Shown one piece after another: positions 1 to 8,680 of a DNA stretch of 64,000 nucleotides; position 1 is the stretch's first letter, and each line of letters begins with the position of its first letter. The notes beneath the pieces are model-generated. The model saw nothing but the letters and a program-made list of their open reading frames with translations. It was not told the DNA's origin and searched no databases. A program made the translations under genes and the position numbers. Source of the stretch: Litorivicinus sp965656605 (lineage in GTDB: Bacteria; Pseudomonadota; Gammaproteobacteria; Pseudomonadales; Litorivicinaceae); contig CBFHLC010000001.1 in NCBI GenBank assembly GCA_965656605.1, positions 66,153-130,152 of the forward strand, written 5' to 3'.

Positions 1-141
1 GTTCATTTCGTTGCCATAAAGAACGGTGAGCATCAAACTAAAGGTTTCGTTTTCTCCACATTAAAGATAGAACATTCCAGCGGCAAGCATGTAAAAGATC
101 TATATCGCTTGATTTCAAACCATTTCAGAACTGGAAAATAG
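1..141 (+). CDS. C-terminal end of an unidentified protein (partial)
   Basis: An open frame enters from the left edge in frame 1 and stops at TAG 139-141, giving 46 residues. The tail is basic and mixed, ending in HFRTGK. I do not recognise a family. The surrounding DNA is AT-rich like the polysaccharide cluster to the right, so it may be another gene of that cluster on the opposite strand, or only a chance open frame. The start is outside the window. Confidence 0.3.
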   Translation, partial: VHFVAIKNGEHQTKGFVFSTLKIEHSSGKHVKDLYRLISNHFRTGK

Positions 142-637
142 CCTGCCGAACATCAAATTCAAAAATGGATTAGGACTTTAACAAAACTTTATAAAATTGG
201 AACAATCTTCTATGCCGACAAGTAGTCAGCCAAGAGAAACTTAAATGGACATTTTAAGCGAACGTGTATGCTTCCCTATAATAACCCACTAAATTCCTGC
301 ACCGCGTATAGTGGCCTGAATAAGGACATACGCAATGAACGAAAACAACGAAGTGAAACGCTGGACAGCTAAGCGTAAAGCGGCGCTTGTCAAAGACATC
401 ATCCGAGGTAAGACCAACGCATCAGAGGCTGCGCGGGAGTTTGATCTAAAGCCTTCCGAAATCCAGCAATGGGTCGACGAGGCAGCGTAATCCCCGTTAC
501 CAATAGACGGACTACGAGGAGGCCTCCAATTTATGTTACTTTCACCGGGCACTCGACATCTACCCGGCGTGAAAGTCGGTTCGCCGAATCCGCTTCTAAA
601 CCCCGCTGACCTGCCGCAGATCTCACTGACACCCACT
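142..637. other. gene-poor, AT-rich junction
   Basis: Apart from the short IS remnant at 335-490 this stretch holds no convincing gene. A leftward 115-residue open frame over 289-636 runs antisense to the IS remnant and has a composition typical of a shadow. Base composition shifts within it: 142-300 is very AT-rich while 400-630 is GC-richer, which fits debris of an inserted element beside a transferred polysaccharide cluster. Confidence 0.4.
335..490 (+). pseudogene. IS3-type transposase OrfA N-terminal remnant
   Basis: The 51-codon frame begins MNENNEVKRWTAKRKAALV and continues through SEAAREFDL to a stop after QQWVDEAA. This matches my memory of the helix-turn-helix N-terminus of small IS3-family OrfA / DUF1153-type proteins, whose full forms continue for about 50 more residues. 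The frame stops where the family normally goes on with a helical region, and no OrfB follows. I infer a truncated, inactive IS remnant. No clear terminal inverted repeats could be picked out. Confidence 0.5.
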
Positions 638-1780
638 TTACGGTTCCAAAATTAAAGATGCCAAACGCTCACTTGTCACCCTGGAATCAAATCTACGCTC
701 CGCGATCATCCGACTCTGAAATCCTTGAGACCTAATCAAACCGGGATTGTCGATAAACTTCTTCATCGCAATTGCTAACTGTCGACTATCTCCAACCGGA
801 ACCAAAAAGCCGTTTACTCCATCTTGAACAGTATCTCTACAGCCTGCCGCATTTGTCGTTATGACCGCACGCCCTATAGCCATAGCTTCTTGGGTGCTCC
901 TTGGAAAACCTTCACGGTACGATGGCAGTACAAACACATCGCACTTCCTTAACCTATCTGGAATGTCGGAAACCACCCCCTCATACTTCACCACGCCACG
1001 ATCCAACTGACTTTTCAATTGCAGGTCCGACAGCGAACTTGGATTGTCAGGATATAACCCACCAATCACTGTAAACTCGGCAGAACTTCCGATAGATTTC
1101 AATTCCTCGGCCGCTGCAAAAAACTCGTTAACACCTTTTTCGTTCAAAAGCCGCCCAATAAATAAAAACCTAACGACGTTTGCTTCAACTGGCTTACTAT
1201 ACGGAAACTCTGTCAAATCAACCCCTATTGGCCCCAAAACTCGGAATTTATTCATTGGTATATACGATCGTGATCGCAGGTCGTCTCGGTCCTGCTCATT
1301 CAACACGATTACACTGTGTGCAAACTTAAAACCGACGGTTGCAATAGCTCCATGAACAAATTGCAAGAACAATTTTCGATAGCTGAAGTCCTTGGAATTT
1401 TGCGTATATATAAAACCGAGACCTTCCAACATAGCTACCCTGCGGTTAACACCTGCAAAGAGACCAGCAATGGAGCCATACAACGAAGGTTTGAGTAGGC
1501 ACGAAAAAACAATGTCAACCCGATATTTCTTCAACAACCGACTCAATTTAATTATGCTTGCCAACTCGCGAAGCGGATTAAAACTATTTTTTTTCAAATC
1601 GTATCGAACTGCAATAACACCCCAACTTTGAATTTCGCTAATAGTCTTCTGATCCCAGTCCGACGCAAATACAAAAATTTGATATTCTTTACTGACCAGA
1701 AGCTTGATGAGTTCTTTCCTAAAAATAAGAATATCGGGCCAGGCCCGTGGCGCAATAATTGCAATATTTTTCACTTTCAA
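638..1780 (-). CDS. glycosyltransferase family 4 (surface polysaccharide)
   Basis: A 380-residue GT-B enzyme that would transfer a sugar from a nucleotide donor to a lipid-linked glycan at the cytoplasmic face of the inner membrane. The N-terminal Rossmann half opens with KNIAIIAPRAWPDILIFRKE. The donor half shows FIGRLLNEKG (207-216) and the EX7E pair E290/E298 in REGFPRSTQE, typical of GT4. The sugar cannot be told from sequence; the N-terminus recalls PglA/WbpT-like N-acetylhexosaminyl transferases. The start codon is TTG, overlapping the upstream stop as TTGA; a GTG two codons in is an equal alternative. It is the last gene of the leftward polysaccharide operon. Confidence 0.85.
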   Translation of the reverse strand: MKVKNIAIIAPRAWPDILIFRKELIKLLVSKEYQIFVFASDWDQKTISEIQSWGVIAVRYDLKKNSFNPLRELASIIKLSRLLKKYRVDIVFSCLLKPSLYGSIAGLFAGVNRRVAMLEGLGFIYTQNSKDFSYRKLFLQFVHGAIATVGFKFAHSVIVLNEQDRDDLRSRSYIPMNKFRVLGPIGVDLTEFPYSKPVEANVVRFLFIGRLLNEKGVNEFFAAAEELKSIGSSAEFTVIGGLYPDNPSSLSDLQLKSQLDRGVVKYEGVVSDIPDRLRKCDVFVLPSYREGFPRSTQEAMAIGRAVITTNAAGCRDTVQDGVNGFLVPVGDSRQLAIAMKKFIDNPGLIRSQGFQSRMIAERRFDSRVTSERLASLILEP

Positions 1781-2922
1781 TTGACCCGCTTGAAACGAAC
1801 AAAATAATAAATCAGACCAAACTCAAACCAGAAAATGAAATGCCTCCCGTTATTATGGAAGATTCCGGACACAACAAATGCAACCGCAAACCCAGCAACC
1901 AAAGCTTGATGCCACTTAAGGTTTTTTAAAATAAAACATATAAACATACCATAAATTATCAAAGGTATCCCAACACCAAATTGCGATGCCAAATCAATAA
2001 AAGTGCTATGAGCTTCACTACCACCAAACGGGCCAAAAACCCCTGAAAACGAGCCGACTCCATTCCCAAGTATTGGGGAATACAAAACCGCTTTGACTCC
2101 ATTTATTATTAGATCAATCCTATATCCTCCATTATCAGCCGATCTCCACAGCGACCTCATAATCAAAAACAAATCTTGACCGTAGCTCAACCAAATAAAA
2201 ACAAAACAAATAAGCACCAAACACAAGAAAACTATTGTTCTTCTTACGAAACTCATTCTATTCTTGTAAAATACTAAAAACAAAATCGAAAGGAATACAG
2301 CCAAACCAGCCTGCAAGAAAAAAGAGTCGCTACCGGTTATAAATCCGACATAAATCAAACAAGGCAACCACAGCGCAATCGATCGCGAATAATAATACGC
2401 CATCAACAGCATTAAAGAAGAGACATAAAACATTAGTTGATTCGGATCGCTTGCGAACCCAACGAATCGAGTTTCCGCATAATACCGAGGAAAAAAAAAG
2501 AAAGAAAATGAAACTAAAAAAATAAAAGAAAAGAAGAACAACCGTACAACCAACTTCTCTTGTAACTTATCCTTTTTCAACGCCTCAACAATTGAGAATG
2601 ACAACAATGCAGCTAACGCAAATGATGGAATGTACTCCGGCTGTATATTTTTATGTCCAGAAAATAAATAGAAAAGACCGGTTACGACAGGAGCTAACAA
2701 TAGAAAGACTAGAAAAAAATAAAATTTGACTACACCATCCAGATCGCTTGAAAAGCGGAAAAGATTTAGTCCAACTCGTTTTACAAGCAAGCCAACTGCA
2801 ACGGCGATAAAAATTTCTCCAATACCGACAGGCCCAAAAAACCGGAGACTTGTCGCGTGGCTCAGACCCAGACCTAGGCCTAAAAAAACCTCAGCGGTTA
2901 GATTACGCCTTAAAAAAAACAA
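1777..2922 (-). CDS. wzy: O-antigen/EPS polymerase, Wzy-like membrane protein
   Basis: A 381-residue, very hydrophobic protein with roughly ten predicted membrane spans. Near residues 285-320 it has a periplasmic-loop pattern typical of the Wzy/WaaL ligase-polymerase family: GNGVGSF, then AHSTFIDLASQFG. Wzy joins repeat units in the periplasm after Wzx flips them, and a wzx lies in the same operon, so polymerase is likelier than ligase. The reading starts at TTG (MFFLRRNL) with AGG-rich sequence just upstream, and overlaps the preceding glycosyltransferase by 20 bp. Ligase or another O-antigen-ligase-fold role is the alternative. Confidence 0.75.
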   Translation of the reverse strand: MFFLRRNLTAEVFLGLGLGLSHATSLRFFGPVGIGEIFIAVAVGLLVKRVGLNLFRFSSDLDGVVKFYFFLVFLLLAPVVTGLFYLFSGHKNIQPEYIPSFALAALLSFSIVEALKKDKLQEKLVVRLFFFSFIFLVSFSFFFFPRYYAETRFVGFASDPNQLMFYVSSLMLLMAYYYSRSIALWLPCLIYVGFITGSDSFFLQAGLAVFLSILFLVFYKNRMSFVRRTIVFLCLVLICFVFIWLSYGQDLFLIMRSLWRSADNGGYRIDLIINGVKAVLYSPILGNGVGSFSGVFGPFGGSEAHSTFIDLASQFGVGIPLIIYGMFICFILKNLKWHQALVAGFAVAFVVSGIFHNNGRHFIFWFEFGLIYYFVRFKRVN

Positions 2923-3703
2923 ATACCTGCCTCTTCAGGAACTTAAGACATGAAAAAATAGCGGCACAAGCAATCAGTGTTCTGCTCAGCTCAGTGTTTC
3001 TCCAGAGGTTCCAGTAATTTTTTAATTCTCCGAGTTCCATTTTCAGGAGGGAGCTTGACAAACCACCTTCGCCGTATTTTTTTTTGTGCAAAAGCGTAAG
3101 TGTTTCAGACGAATGATGAAGCTCTAGTCCGTTTGCCGCCATCGTGAGCCATAATCCATAGTCTTCGCTATAACGACCACCCGTCGCGAAACGGAAAGGC
3201 ACCGTTCGTCGAACCATCACTGTAGGGGTACTAAAGCGATTGGAGAACAAAAGTTCAAAAACTGAAATTTTTGACCAAACCGGATTTTCTTGTAAAGACT
3301 GTATCACTTCAGGAGTCTTTGACAGCGACACACAAACCTGATGCCCCGTCAGATCAGCCTTACTATTCTCCATATAAGTGAACTGTCGCTCGATTTTATT
3401 AGACGACCACGTATCGTCGGCATCTAAAAACGCAATGAATTTACATCTGGCGAGCGCCCATCCCTTGTTTCGAGCTGACCCCGCCCCTACATTGTTGGGT
3501 AGGGCAACTACCGAAATCCAACTGGCCCCATAGACATTCTGCAATTCGTGCAATTTGTTTAAGGTATCATCCTCGCTACAATCGTCGATCAGAATTAATT
3601 CTTGTGGTCGGAATGTTTGGTTGGCGACAGATGCTATGGCACGTTCGATTGTGCTTATACAATTAAAGCAGGGCACAACCACGCTTACATCGACTAATTT
3701 CAA
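2903..3703 (-). CDS. glycosyltransferase family 2
   Basis: A 266-residue GT-A enzyme. VSVVVPCFN (residues 6-14) opens the nucleotide-binding half, IDDCSEDD (39-46) follows, and the DXD metal motif is DAD at 94-96 in FLDADDTW. It should add one sugar of the repeat unit in the cytoplasm. The start is TTG, giving a TTGA overlap with the pyruvyl transferase stop, so the two are translationally coupled. The C-terminal 40 residues are hydrophobic/basic and may touch the membrane. Confidence 0.85.
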   Translation of the reverse strand: MKLVDVSVVVPCFNCISTIERAIASVANQTFRPQELILIDDCSEDDTLNKLHELQNVYGASWISVVALPNNVGAGSARNKGWALARCKFIAFLDADDTWSSNKIERQFTYMENSKADLTGHQVCVSLSKTPEVIQSLQENPVWSKISVFELLFSNRFSTPTVMVRRTVPFRFATGGRYSEDYGLWLTMAANGLELHHSSETLTLLHKKKYGEGGLSSSLLKMELGELKNYWNLWRNTELSRTLIACAAIFSCLKFLKRQVFVFFKA

Positions 3704-4824
3704 CGCGTTAACGCCCTTGTGAGTAGCTCATGTGACCGAGATCTTTCCGACTCCAATTTTCGATGAACAACTTCATAGTCGATTTTTTCCTCAATTAACT
3801 GCCCTAATGCCGCCTGCGTAGTTGTAGTGGTAACCAACCTACTCTGCAAATCTAGAATCTCCAAGATATCTTCAAATCGGCTCAAGCCCCGAGAATCATT
3901 TGCGAAGACAAAAAATGGTTTTTTGAAAATTATTGCAAACAGCATTCCGTGGAAGGAATCCGTTATGACATATCTTGCATTTTTTATCGCCAGCAGCCAC
4001 TCATCGGGTGTTTGACACCGTGCATCACCTGAGTATTTCCCTAGCTTAAGTTGACTATTCAGCGTTACCTTATTCATCAGAAAAGCGCTGAACGAGCGCT
4101 TCGCAGAGTCCTCGTCCAGGAAATACGATGCCAGATAACCACCTCTGTCTTGCACGCTTCTGCCTGTGGTAAACCTATCGTAAAAACTGGGCAAAACTAA
4201 CAGCGTGGGGTCAAGCACTGCATGTACCTCAGACGACACAAAAAGCTGAGTTTTGCAAATATCAACGCCTTTCCGCTCCCTAGTGGACAAAAAGTCAAAG
4301 TCGTCCAAGAGTTTTGTGATGCGAGGAATTTCGTCGACTGCTTCCCACTTGTCTACACCAAACGAAGCTGCATAGGCCAACTTGCGAATGGAAATGTCTT
4401 CGCCCAAGTCGAGAAAAAAAACGTTAAAATTACCATCGTTGATGTACGCATATCGCCATACCTGGTCACTTCCGACGATAATGGCATCCAATCTCTCCTC
4501 CATAACGACGGCTTTGAGATCATCCACACAAACTATCGGTTTGGTGATATTGGGAAATTCTTTTTTGATAAAATCACGGAATGCTGCTTTCCGGAACCGA
4601 TTTACCCTCAAATTCTTGTAATTTTGGCCAGGCACCATGCTTATTACGTTAAAAATAAACCGCTTAAGTGGACTGATGTAGAATTTTTTGTTTATGAGGA
4701 TTGGCTTCAAACCCATGAACTTTAGAAAATTAAAAAGAGCAAGCGCCTGTAGTACACCCCCATAATTATGACTTGGTGTCTGAGTCAATATACCGACCCT
4801 AGAAGGGTAATTATTCTCTTTCAT
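3700..4824 (-). CDS. polysaccharide pyruvyl transferase family protein
   Basis: A 374-residue protein of the PS_pyruv_trans family, members of which put pyruvyl ketals from phosphoenolpyruvate onto exopolysaccharide sugars. Family marks are HNYGGVLQALAL (19-30) near the N-terminus, a DAIIVGSDQVWR segment, and the late TDSFHGMLFA segment near residue 290. The ATG is preceded by a GAGAGAGTGAG purine stretch. It is four bases from the upstream phosphatase-fold gene. In this family the name is often broader than the chemistry, and some members act as transferases of other kinds. Confidence 0.8.
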   Translation of the reverse strand: MKENNYPSRVGILTQTPSHNYGGVLQALALFNFLKFMGLKPILINKKFYISPLKRFIFNVISMVPGQNYKNLRVNRFRKAAFRDFIKKEFPNITKPIVCVDDLKAVVMEERLDAIIVGSDQVWRYAYINDGNFNVFFLDLGEDISIRKLAYAASFGVDKWEAVDEIPRITKLLDDFDFLSTRERKGVDICKTQLFVSSEVHAVLDPTLLVLPSFYDRFTTGRSVQDRGGYLASYFLDEDSAKRSFSAFLMNKVTLNSQLKLGKYSGDARCQTPDEWLLAIKNARYVITDSFHGMLFAIIFKKPFFVFANDSRGLSRFEDILEILDLQSRLVTTTTTQAALGQLIEEKIDYEVVHRKLESERSRSHELLTRALTR

Positions 4825-4828
4825 CTAC

Positions 4829-6283
4829 TCACTCTCTCGATGGAAAACGCGCCACAATCTCGTTGTAAACAGCTGTCAAATCACCTGCCCCTTGAACCGT
4901 TGTAGCTTTCCAAGAGTCTCCGCATAAAACAGCTAACGGTTTATGACCCTTTATGCTGTGTAAACGGCCCTTTGCTGCCTCTTTTAAGGGGCTTGAACTC
5001 ATGTCTGGTTGATACTCGGTGATGAACGATCTGTTGTCACTAGACGTCAGATAACCATCGGGAAGATTAACTAAAACATCTGGAAATTGTGGACATCGAT
5101 TCGATGGGGCCTCAATAGCCTTGAACCCCCTTTCAGTGCATTCAGGAAAGCTGTTAAAAGCGCTTACAATTTGCTTTATCACTTCTGCCTTACTTTCTCT
5201 CTGAACAGGACCTCCAAAGCGCTCACAGTCATTGACAAATATCCCATGCTGTCCATTACTAAAAGACATGCAAAACGCTAGCGAATTAGCTTTGTCGAAA
5301 GTGGTCATCGACTCATATGATGATTTTACAGCACCATTTCTCTTTAAAATATTCTTGACGGCGCCAGGGATCAAATGCTTAAATTTTTTAATTGCCGTGT
5401 ACAGCACTCCCTTTTTCCGGCTGGGAACCTGCAGCCCGCTCTCCGAAAGAAAGACATTTAGATTCACACTGTACTTTCGCAGAGCCATCGAATGGTCCGA
5501 GACTAGAATAATTTTTGTGCCAGGAAAGTTCGAAATTAGATTGCTTATCTCGTTATCAAGTGTGCGGTAGAAACTCTCAGTAGCACTAAGAAACTTTGTT
5601 GATTCAAGATTCAAAGAACTCCGCTCAAATTCAGGCAACGCTAAAGTTTCAGCGGTAACAGTTGATCTATAAACTAGCATACCAAAATCAATTTTCTGAG
5701 ATTTAGCAAGCCGCACAAAAGACTTTGTCCGACGTGAATTCATCAACTCAAGCCTAGAAAAAAAATCGAATGGGTCGAAGAGTTTCTTTTCACCCAGCAA
5801 ACTCGGAACACGCTCATCAACAATATAACCGTCCTCTCCAAGTTTTTTTGCTATCCACTTTGGATGGCACTGGTGTGCAGACACGCTTTGTCCAATTGGG
5901 CCCCCGCCACCGCCGCCAGACACAAAGAAACCTGATATGGCGGGTGCAGGAAAAGTCGTCGGAACGTTCATCACGCCTACTTTATAACCAGCTTCATTGA
6001 TCCGATCCCAGATCGGAGTGACTGTCTCGTGCAGGCCAATAGTGTCTGATAGCTTATATTTATCGCTCCACGCGTGTGTCCCATCCGCCTTTGGACCCTC
6101 ATATACCGCGCCAGTCCGGCTCGCATGTTGACCTAAGATAATCTCAGCCCAACCCCTACTAATCAGGTCTTCTTCCAGGTCGAGTGATTCCCCTGTGGCA
6201 ATAAGACTTTGCAGATTAGGAGTCCACCCTCTTTGAAAAACTTCATGATCGACACCATCCATACCAATTACTAATAATTTCAC
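4829..6283 (-). CDS. alkaline-phosphatase-superfamily hydrolase/transferase
   Basis: A 484-residue soluble-looking protein of the type I phosphodiesterase / nucleotide pyrophosphatase fold. Visible metal ligands are D9 in VIGMDGVD, D263-H264 in VSDHSM, and probably the histidine in NGQHGIF near residue 345. No signal peptide is seen, so it probably works in the cytoplasm. A six-glycine run sits at 123-128. The substrate is unknown. Placed between a pyruvyl transferase and a flippase, it may process a phospho-linked group on the repeat unit or its precursor. The start is GTG with GAGGG nine bases upstream. Confidence 0.7.
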   Translation of the reverse strand: MKLLVIGMDGVDHEVFQRGWTPNLQSLIATGESLDLEEDLISRGWAEIILGQHASRTGAVYEGPKADGTHAWSDKYKLSDTIGLHETVTPIWDRINEAGYKVGVMNVPTTFPAPAISGFFVSGGGGGGPIGQSVSAHQCHPKWIAKKLGEDGYIVDERVPSLLGEKKLFDPFDFFSRLELMNSRRTKSFVRLAKSQKIDFGMLVYRSTVTAETLALPEFERSSLNLESTKFLSATESFYRTLDNEISNLISNFPGTKIILVSDHSMALRKYSVNLNVFLSESGLQVPSRKKGVLYTAIKKFKHLIPGAVKNILKRNGAVKSSYESMTTFDKANSLAFCMSFSNGQHGIFVNDCERFGGPVQRESKAEVIKQIVSAFNSFPECTERGFKAIEAPSNRCPQFPDVLVNLPDGYLTSSDNRSFITEYQPDMSSSPLKEAAKGRLHSIKGHKPLAVLCGDSWKATTVQGAGDLTAVYNEIVARFPSRE

Positions 6284-6294
6284 TTATAAATCCC

Positions 6295-7602
6295 TCAAAA
6301 ACCACTTCGTCGGACCAGCCCTAGTGGCGAGCTGTCAAGCTTTAATTTCTTCCATATAGCCCACCACAATATCGAATTCCAAGCCGTAAGACCGACGCTT
6401 GTAGAGATCGCGGCGCCCAATAATCCAAAACTCGGGATTAGCATTGCCCCAAGGATTAAATTTAAGACCAATGCAATTGCCATTGCACGAACCGTAATCA
6501 TTTCATTACCCGTCATGTTGAGAATAGAACCAACAGATCCAAAGATAACGTTTGCAAGTTGACCGACGCTCAGAACGTACAAACTTGCTAGGCCGGAAGA
6601 ATAAGCGGGCCCCAATATGAAATCGATTAATAAGTCTGCAAGTACTAGATAAATGCAAAATGGCGCTAGACCAATAATTAGTATAACTCTGGAGCTCCAG
6701 GTTACTAGTCGTTGCAGCTCTAATTTTTTTTCCAAGATAAACAATCGCGAGAGATGCGGTTGAAGCATCTGATTCACAGCAGCAAGACCAAATGAAATTA
6801 GCATTGTAAATTGAGCCATGGCGCGATAAATGCCTACATCTTCATCACTTGCCATCCAACTCAACATCAGTGTGTCTATGTAGGTTGAAAAAATCTGGAT
6901 GCAAGAAAGAATCGCGAAAGGGAAACTGCGCCGGATCCAGCAATGCATCTTTGGCCGAGTCAGAGCAGCTGTAGGGTACTGGAGATTACTTTTGATATCC
7001 GAGATTATTTTCACCCCGAACAGGCCTAGAATCGCAGCCAGAAAGTAATTACCTACTAAACTACCCACTGTTAAAGTCTCGCCGCCGAAATTTATCGAAA
7101 CGACCACCAAGGTCACGAGCATTAAAGGTCTAAATAACGCATCGTACATTTGCCCCAGAATTACCATTCTCAAACCCCGCAATCGAGCGGAATAACACTG
7201 AGCGACCACGATGAGTGGGATGCTGGCGGCAAGTAAAATGGGCTCAAGCAGAGAGTTGGGATTGATTGTGACTAGGTAAGCATAAATAGCTACCGCAATC
7301 ACAGACGAGGTTTGTAAAACAAACGTTCTCACAGACGCCCAAAGATTTGCTACTTGTGCCGCATCCGCATCCGAAATCATCTTCGCAGTTTCATGAACAA
7401 TCAACACAGGAGTCCCAAATTGAGCGACCACCACACAAACCATGACCAAAGCGATAAAATAGGAATAAAGCCCGAATGCCTCTGGCCCTGCCACACGGGC
7501 CACTACAATCGAGAAGATAGTCATCAACAACATCTGGGAGGCACGGAGCACAACGCTGATAAAGCCCTGCATTTCCAGCTTAGTAATTTTGGAGCTTTTC
7601 AC
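6295..7602 (-). CDS. wzx: oligosaccharide flippase, Wzx-like
   Basis: A 435-residue integral membrane protein with about twelve hydrophobic segments, of the MOP/polysaccharide-biosynthesis flippase family. The N-terminal MQGFISVVLRASQMLLM and VVARVAGPEAFGLYSYF are typical. It would move undecaprenyl-linked repeat units across the inner membrane for the Wzy-like polymerase encoded downstream. The start is GTG. It is the first gene of the leftward polysaccharide operon; 175 bp separate it from the AbiE toxin gene, leaving room for a promoter. Confidence 0.85.
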   Translation of the reverse strand: MKSSKITKLEMQGFISVVLRASQMLLMTIFSIVVARVAGPEAFGLYSYFIALVMVCVVVAQFGTPVLIVHETAKMISDADAAQVANLWASVRTFVLQTSSVIAVAIYAYLVTINPNSLLEPILLAASIPLIVVAQCYSARLRGLRMVILGQMYDALFRPLMLVTLVVVSINFGGETLTVGSLVGNYFLAAILGLFGVKIISDIKSNLQYPTAALTRPKMHCWIRRSFPFAILSCIQIFSTYIDTLMLSWMASDEDVGIYRAMAQFTMLISFGLAAVNQMLQPHLSRLFILEKKLELQRLVTWSSRVILIIGLAPFCIYLVLADLLIDFILGPAYSSGLASLYVLSVGQLANVIFGSVGSILNMTGNEMITVRAMAIALVLNLILGAMLIPSFGLLGAAISTSVGLTAWNSILWWAIWKKLKLDSSPLGLVRRSGF

Positions 7603-7738
7603 TGTTATCTTTAATCCGAACCGAAACGAACAACCTCACCACGAGCGGTAAAAATCCACAGCAGCCTCGCTTGAGCAGAACAAGGCATAATTGCCATTAT
7701 CGAAATCAACTTTTTGGAGAACCTTCAGTTAGCAGCCA

Positions 7739-7758
7739 GCGATAATCGTCGTTATCGC
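7739..7758. repeat. inverted repeat GCGATAA-N6-TTATCGC
   Basis: Two perfect 7-bp arms around a 6-nt loop lie 20 bp past the AbiEii stop and upstream of wzx, both leftward. There is no clear T-tract, so it may be a weak terminator for abiE or an operator in the polysaccharide promoter region. The sequence does not decide between them. Confidence 0.4.
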
Positions 7759-7777
7759 CTATAAGCCAACATACTGG

Positions 7778-8680
7778 TTAAGACGCTGCTGGCCCGTACA
7801 GCTCCATGTCGAGCCCTCGCAACAACTCACTCATGCTCAACACAACGTGAGTCAAATACTTTGGCTTCGCTAAAGTTTGACCGTAAACATTGGGCTGCAC
7901 GAACCGGCGCATCTCTGACTCAAATCTTCCATCAGTCACCGCTTTTTCCAGACCATCAATGCGTTCGGCCAAAAGCGCCTTGTAAGTGGAAAGCCTGTAG
8001 TCCCTAACCTTCTGGGCTACCAACCTGGGAGCACATACGACGCCCTCGCGTTTCAACCAGGTTAGGTCCCAAATGTCGCGGTACCGAATGTATTTTTGCG
8101 ACGCCACATACGACACCAGCTTGTCCGCCATAATTTCGGACTTTGACTCAGTCAAAACTAAGGTGTCTTGGTAGCCTGCGGGTAGAAAATGATAATTGTG
8201 AGCTAAGGTTCGCGGCTCACGGGTATGCGCATCAACCGCAGCAATTTCGAGTTTGATCTTTTGCTTAGGTATATCTCGGCGAGCGGGTGCCGTCGTCACA
8301 GCAATTTGCCACTTGTCGACCTGAACGCCCTCGTAACCAGGCTCACTCAGCAGGGACTTAGGATCTTTAACATCAATAGGAAGCCCGTAGCGGGGCCCAA
8401 TGTAATCCTCAATGCACTGACTAATTTGGCTCAGGCTTTTAGCGTCAAACCTAGCCCCCCCAGCAAAATCCAAATCTTCACTGAGGCGTGAGCTGCCGTA
8501 GCAAAGCCGCAAGGCGGTGCCACCTTGAAAAGTTAGCTGGTCGAGAAGCCCAGCCTGATCTAGGCAAAACAAGATGTCGTAGTGCAGGATCTCTTTCTCG
8601 ATCACAGCTCGCTGAGCAGTTCCGCCGACTTGTTCAAGTGCTAATCGAACGGTTTCTTCAAATATCGACACTAGCGTCAC
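7778..8680 (-). CDS. abiEii: AbiEii/AbiGii-type nucleotidyltransferase toxin
   Basis: A 300-residue protein with the DUF1814/AbiEii nucleotidyltransferase signature. GGTALRL sits at 53-59 and GSSRLSEDLDF at 62-72, with metal-binding D69 and D71. A later block contains TESKSEIMADKLVSY and IRYRDIWDLTWL, where the family keeps K and D residues. AbiEii toxins are GTP-dependent nucleotidyltransferases that stop growth during phage infection; some modify tRNA. The GTG start lies inside the end of the antitoxin gene (23-bp overlap), the normal coupled arrangement. Confidence 0.88.
   Translation of the reverse strand: MTLVSIFEETVRLALEQVGGTAQRAVIEKEILHYDILFCLDQAGLLDQLTFQGGTALRLCYGSSRLSEDLDFAGGARFDAKSLSQISQCIEDYIGPRYGLPIDVKDPKSLLSEPGYEGVQVDKWQIAVTTAPARRDIPKQKIKLEIAAVDAHTREPRTLAHNYHFLPAGYQDTLVLTESKSEIMADKLVSYVASQKYIRYRDIWDLTWLKREGVVCAPRLVAQKVRDYRLSTYKALLAERIDGLEKAVTDGRFESEMRRFVQPNVYGQTLAKPKYLTHVVLSMSELLRGLDMELYGPAAS

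Noticed and set aside
289..636. 115-residue leftward open frame at the left edge
   Set aside because: Runs opposite the recognisable IS OrfA remnant, with no family features.
4222..4725. 167-residue rightward open frame inside the pyruvyl transferase gene
   Set aside because: It is antisense to a clearly conserved family protein, has no Shine-Dalgarno and no recognisable motif; its length reflects the AT-rich complementary strand.
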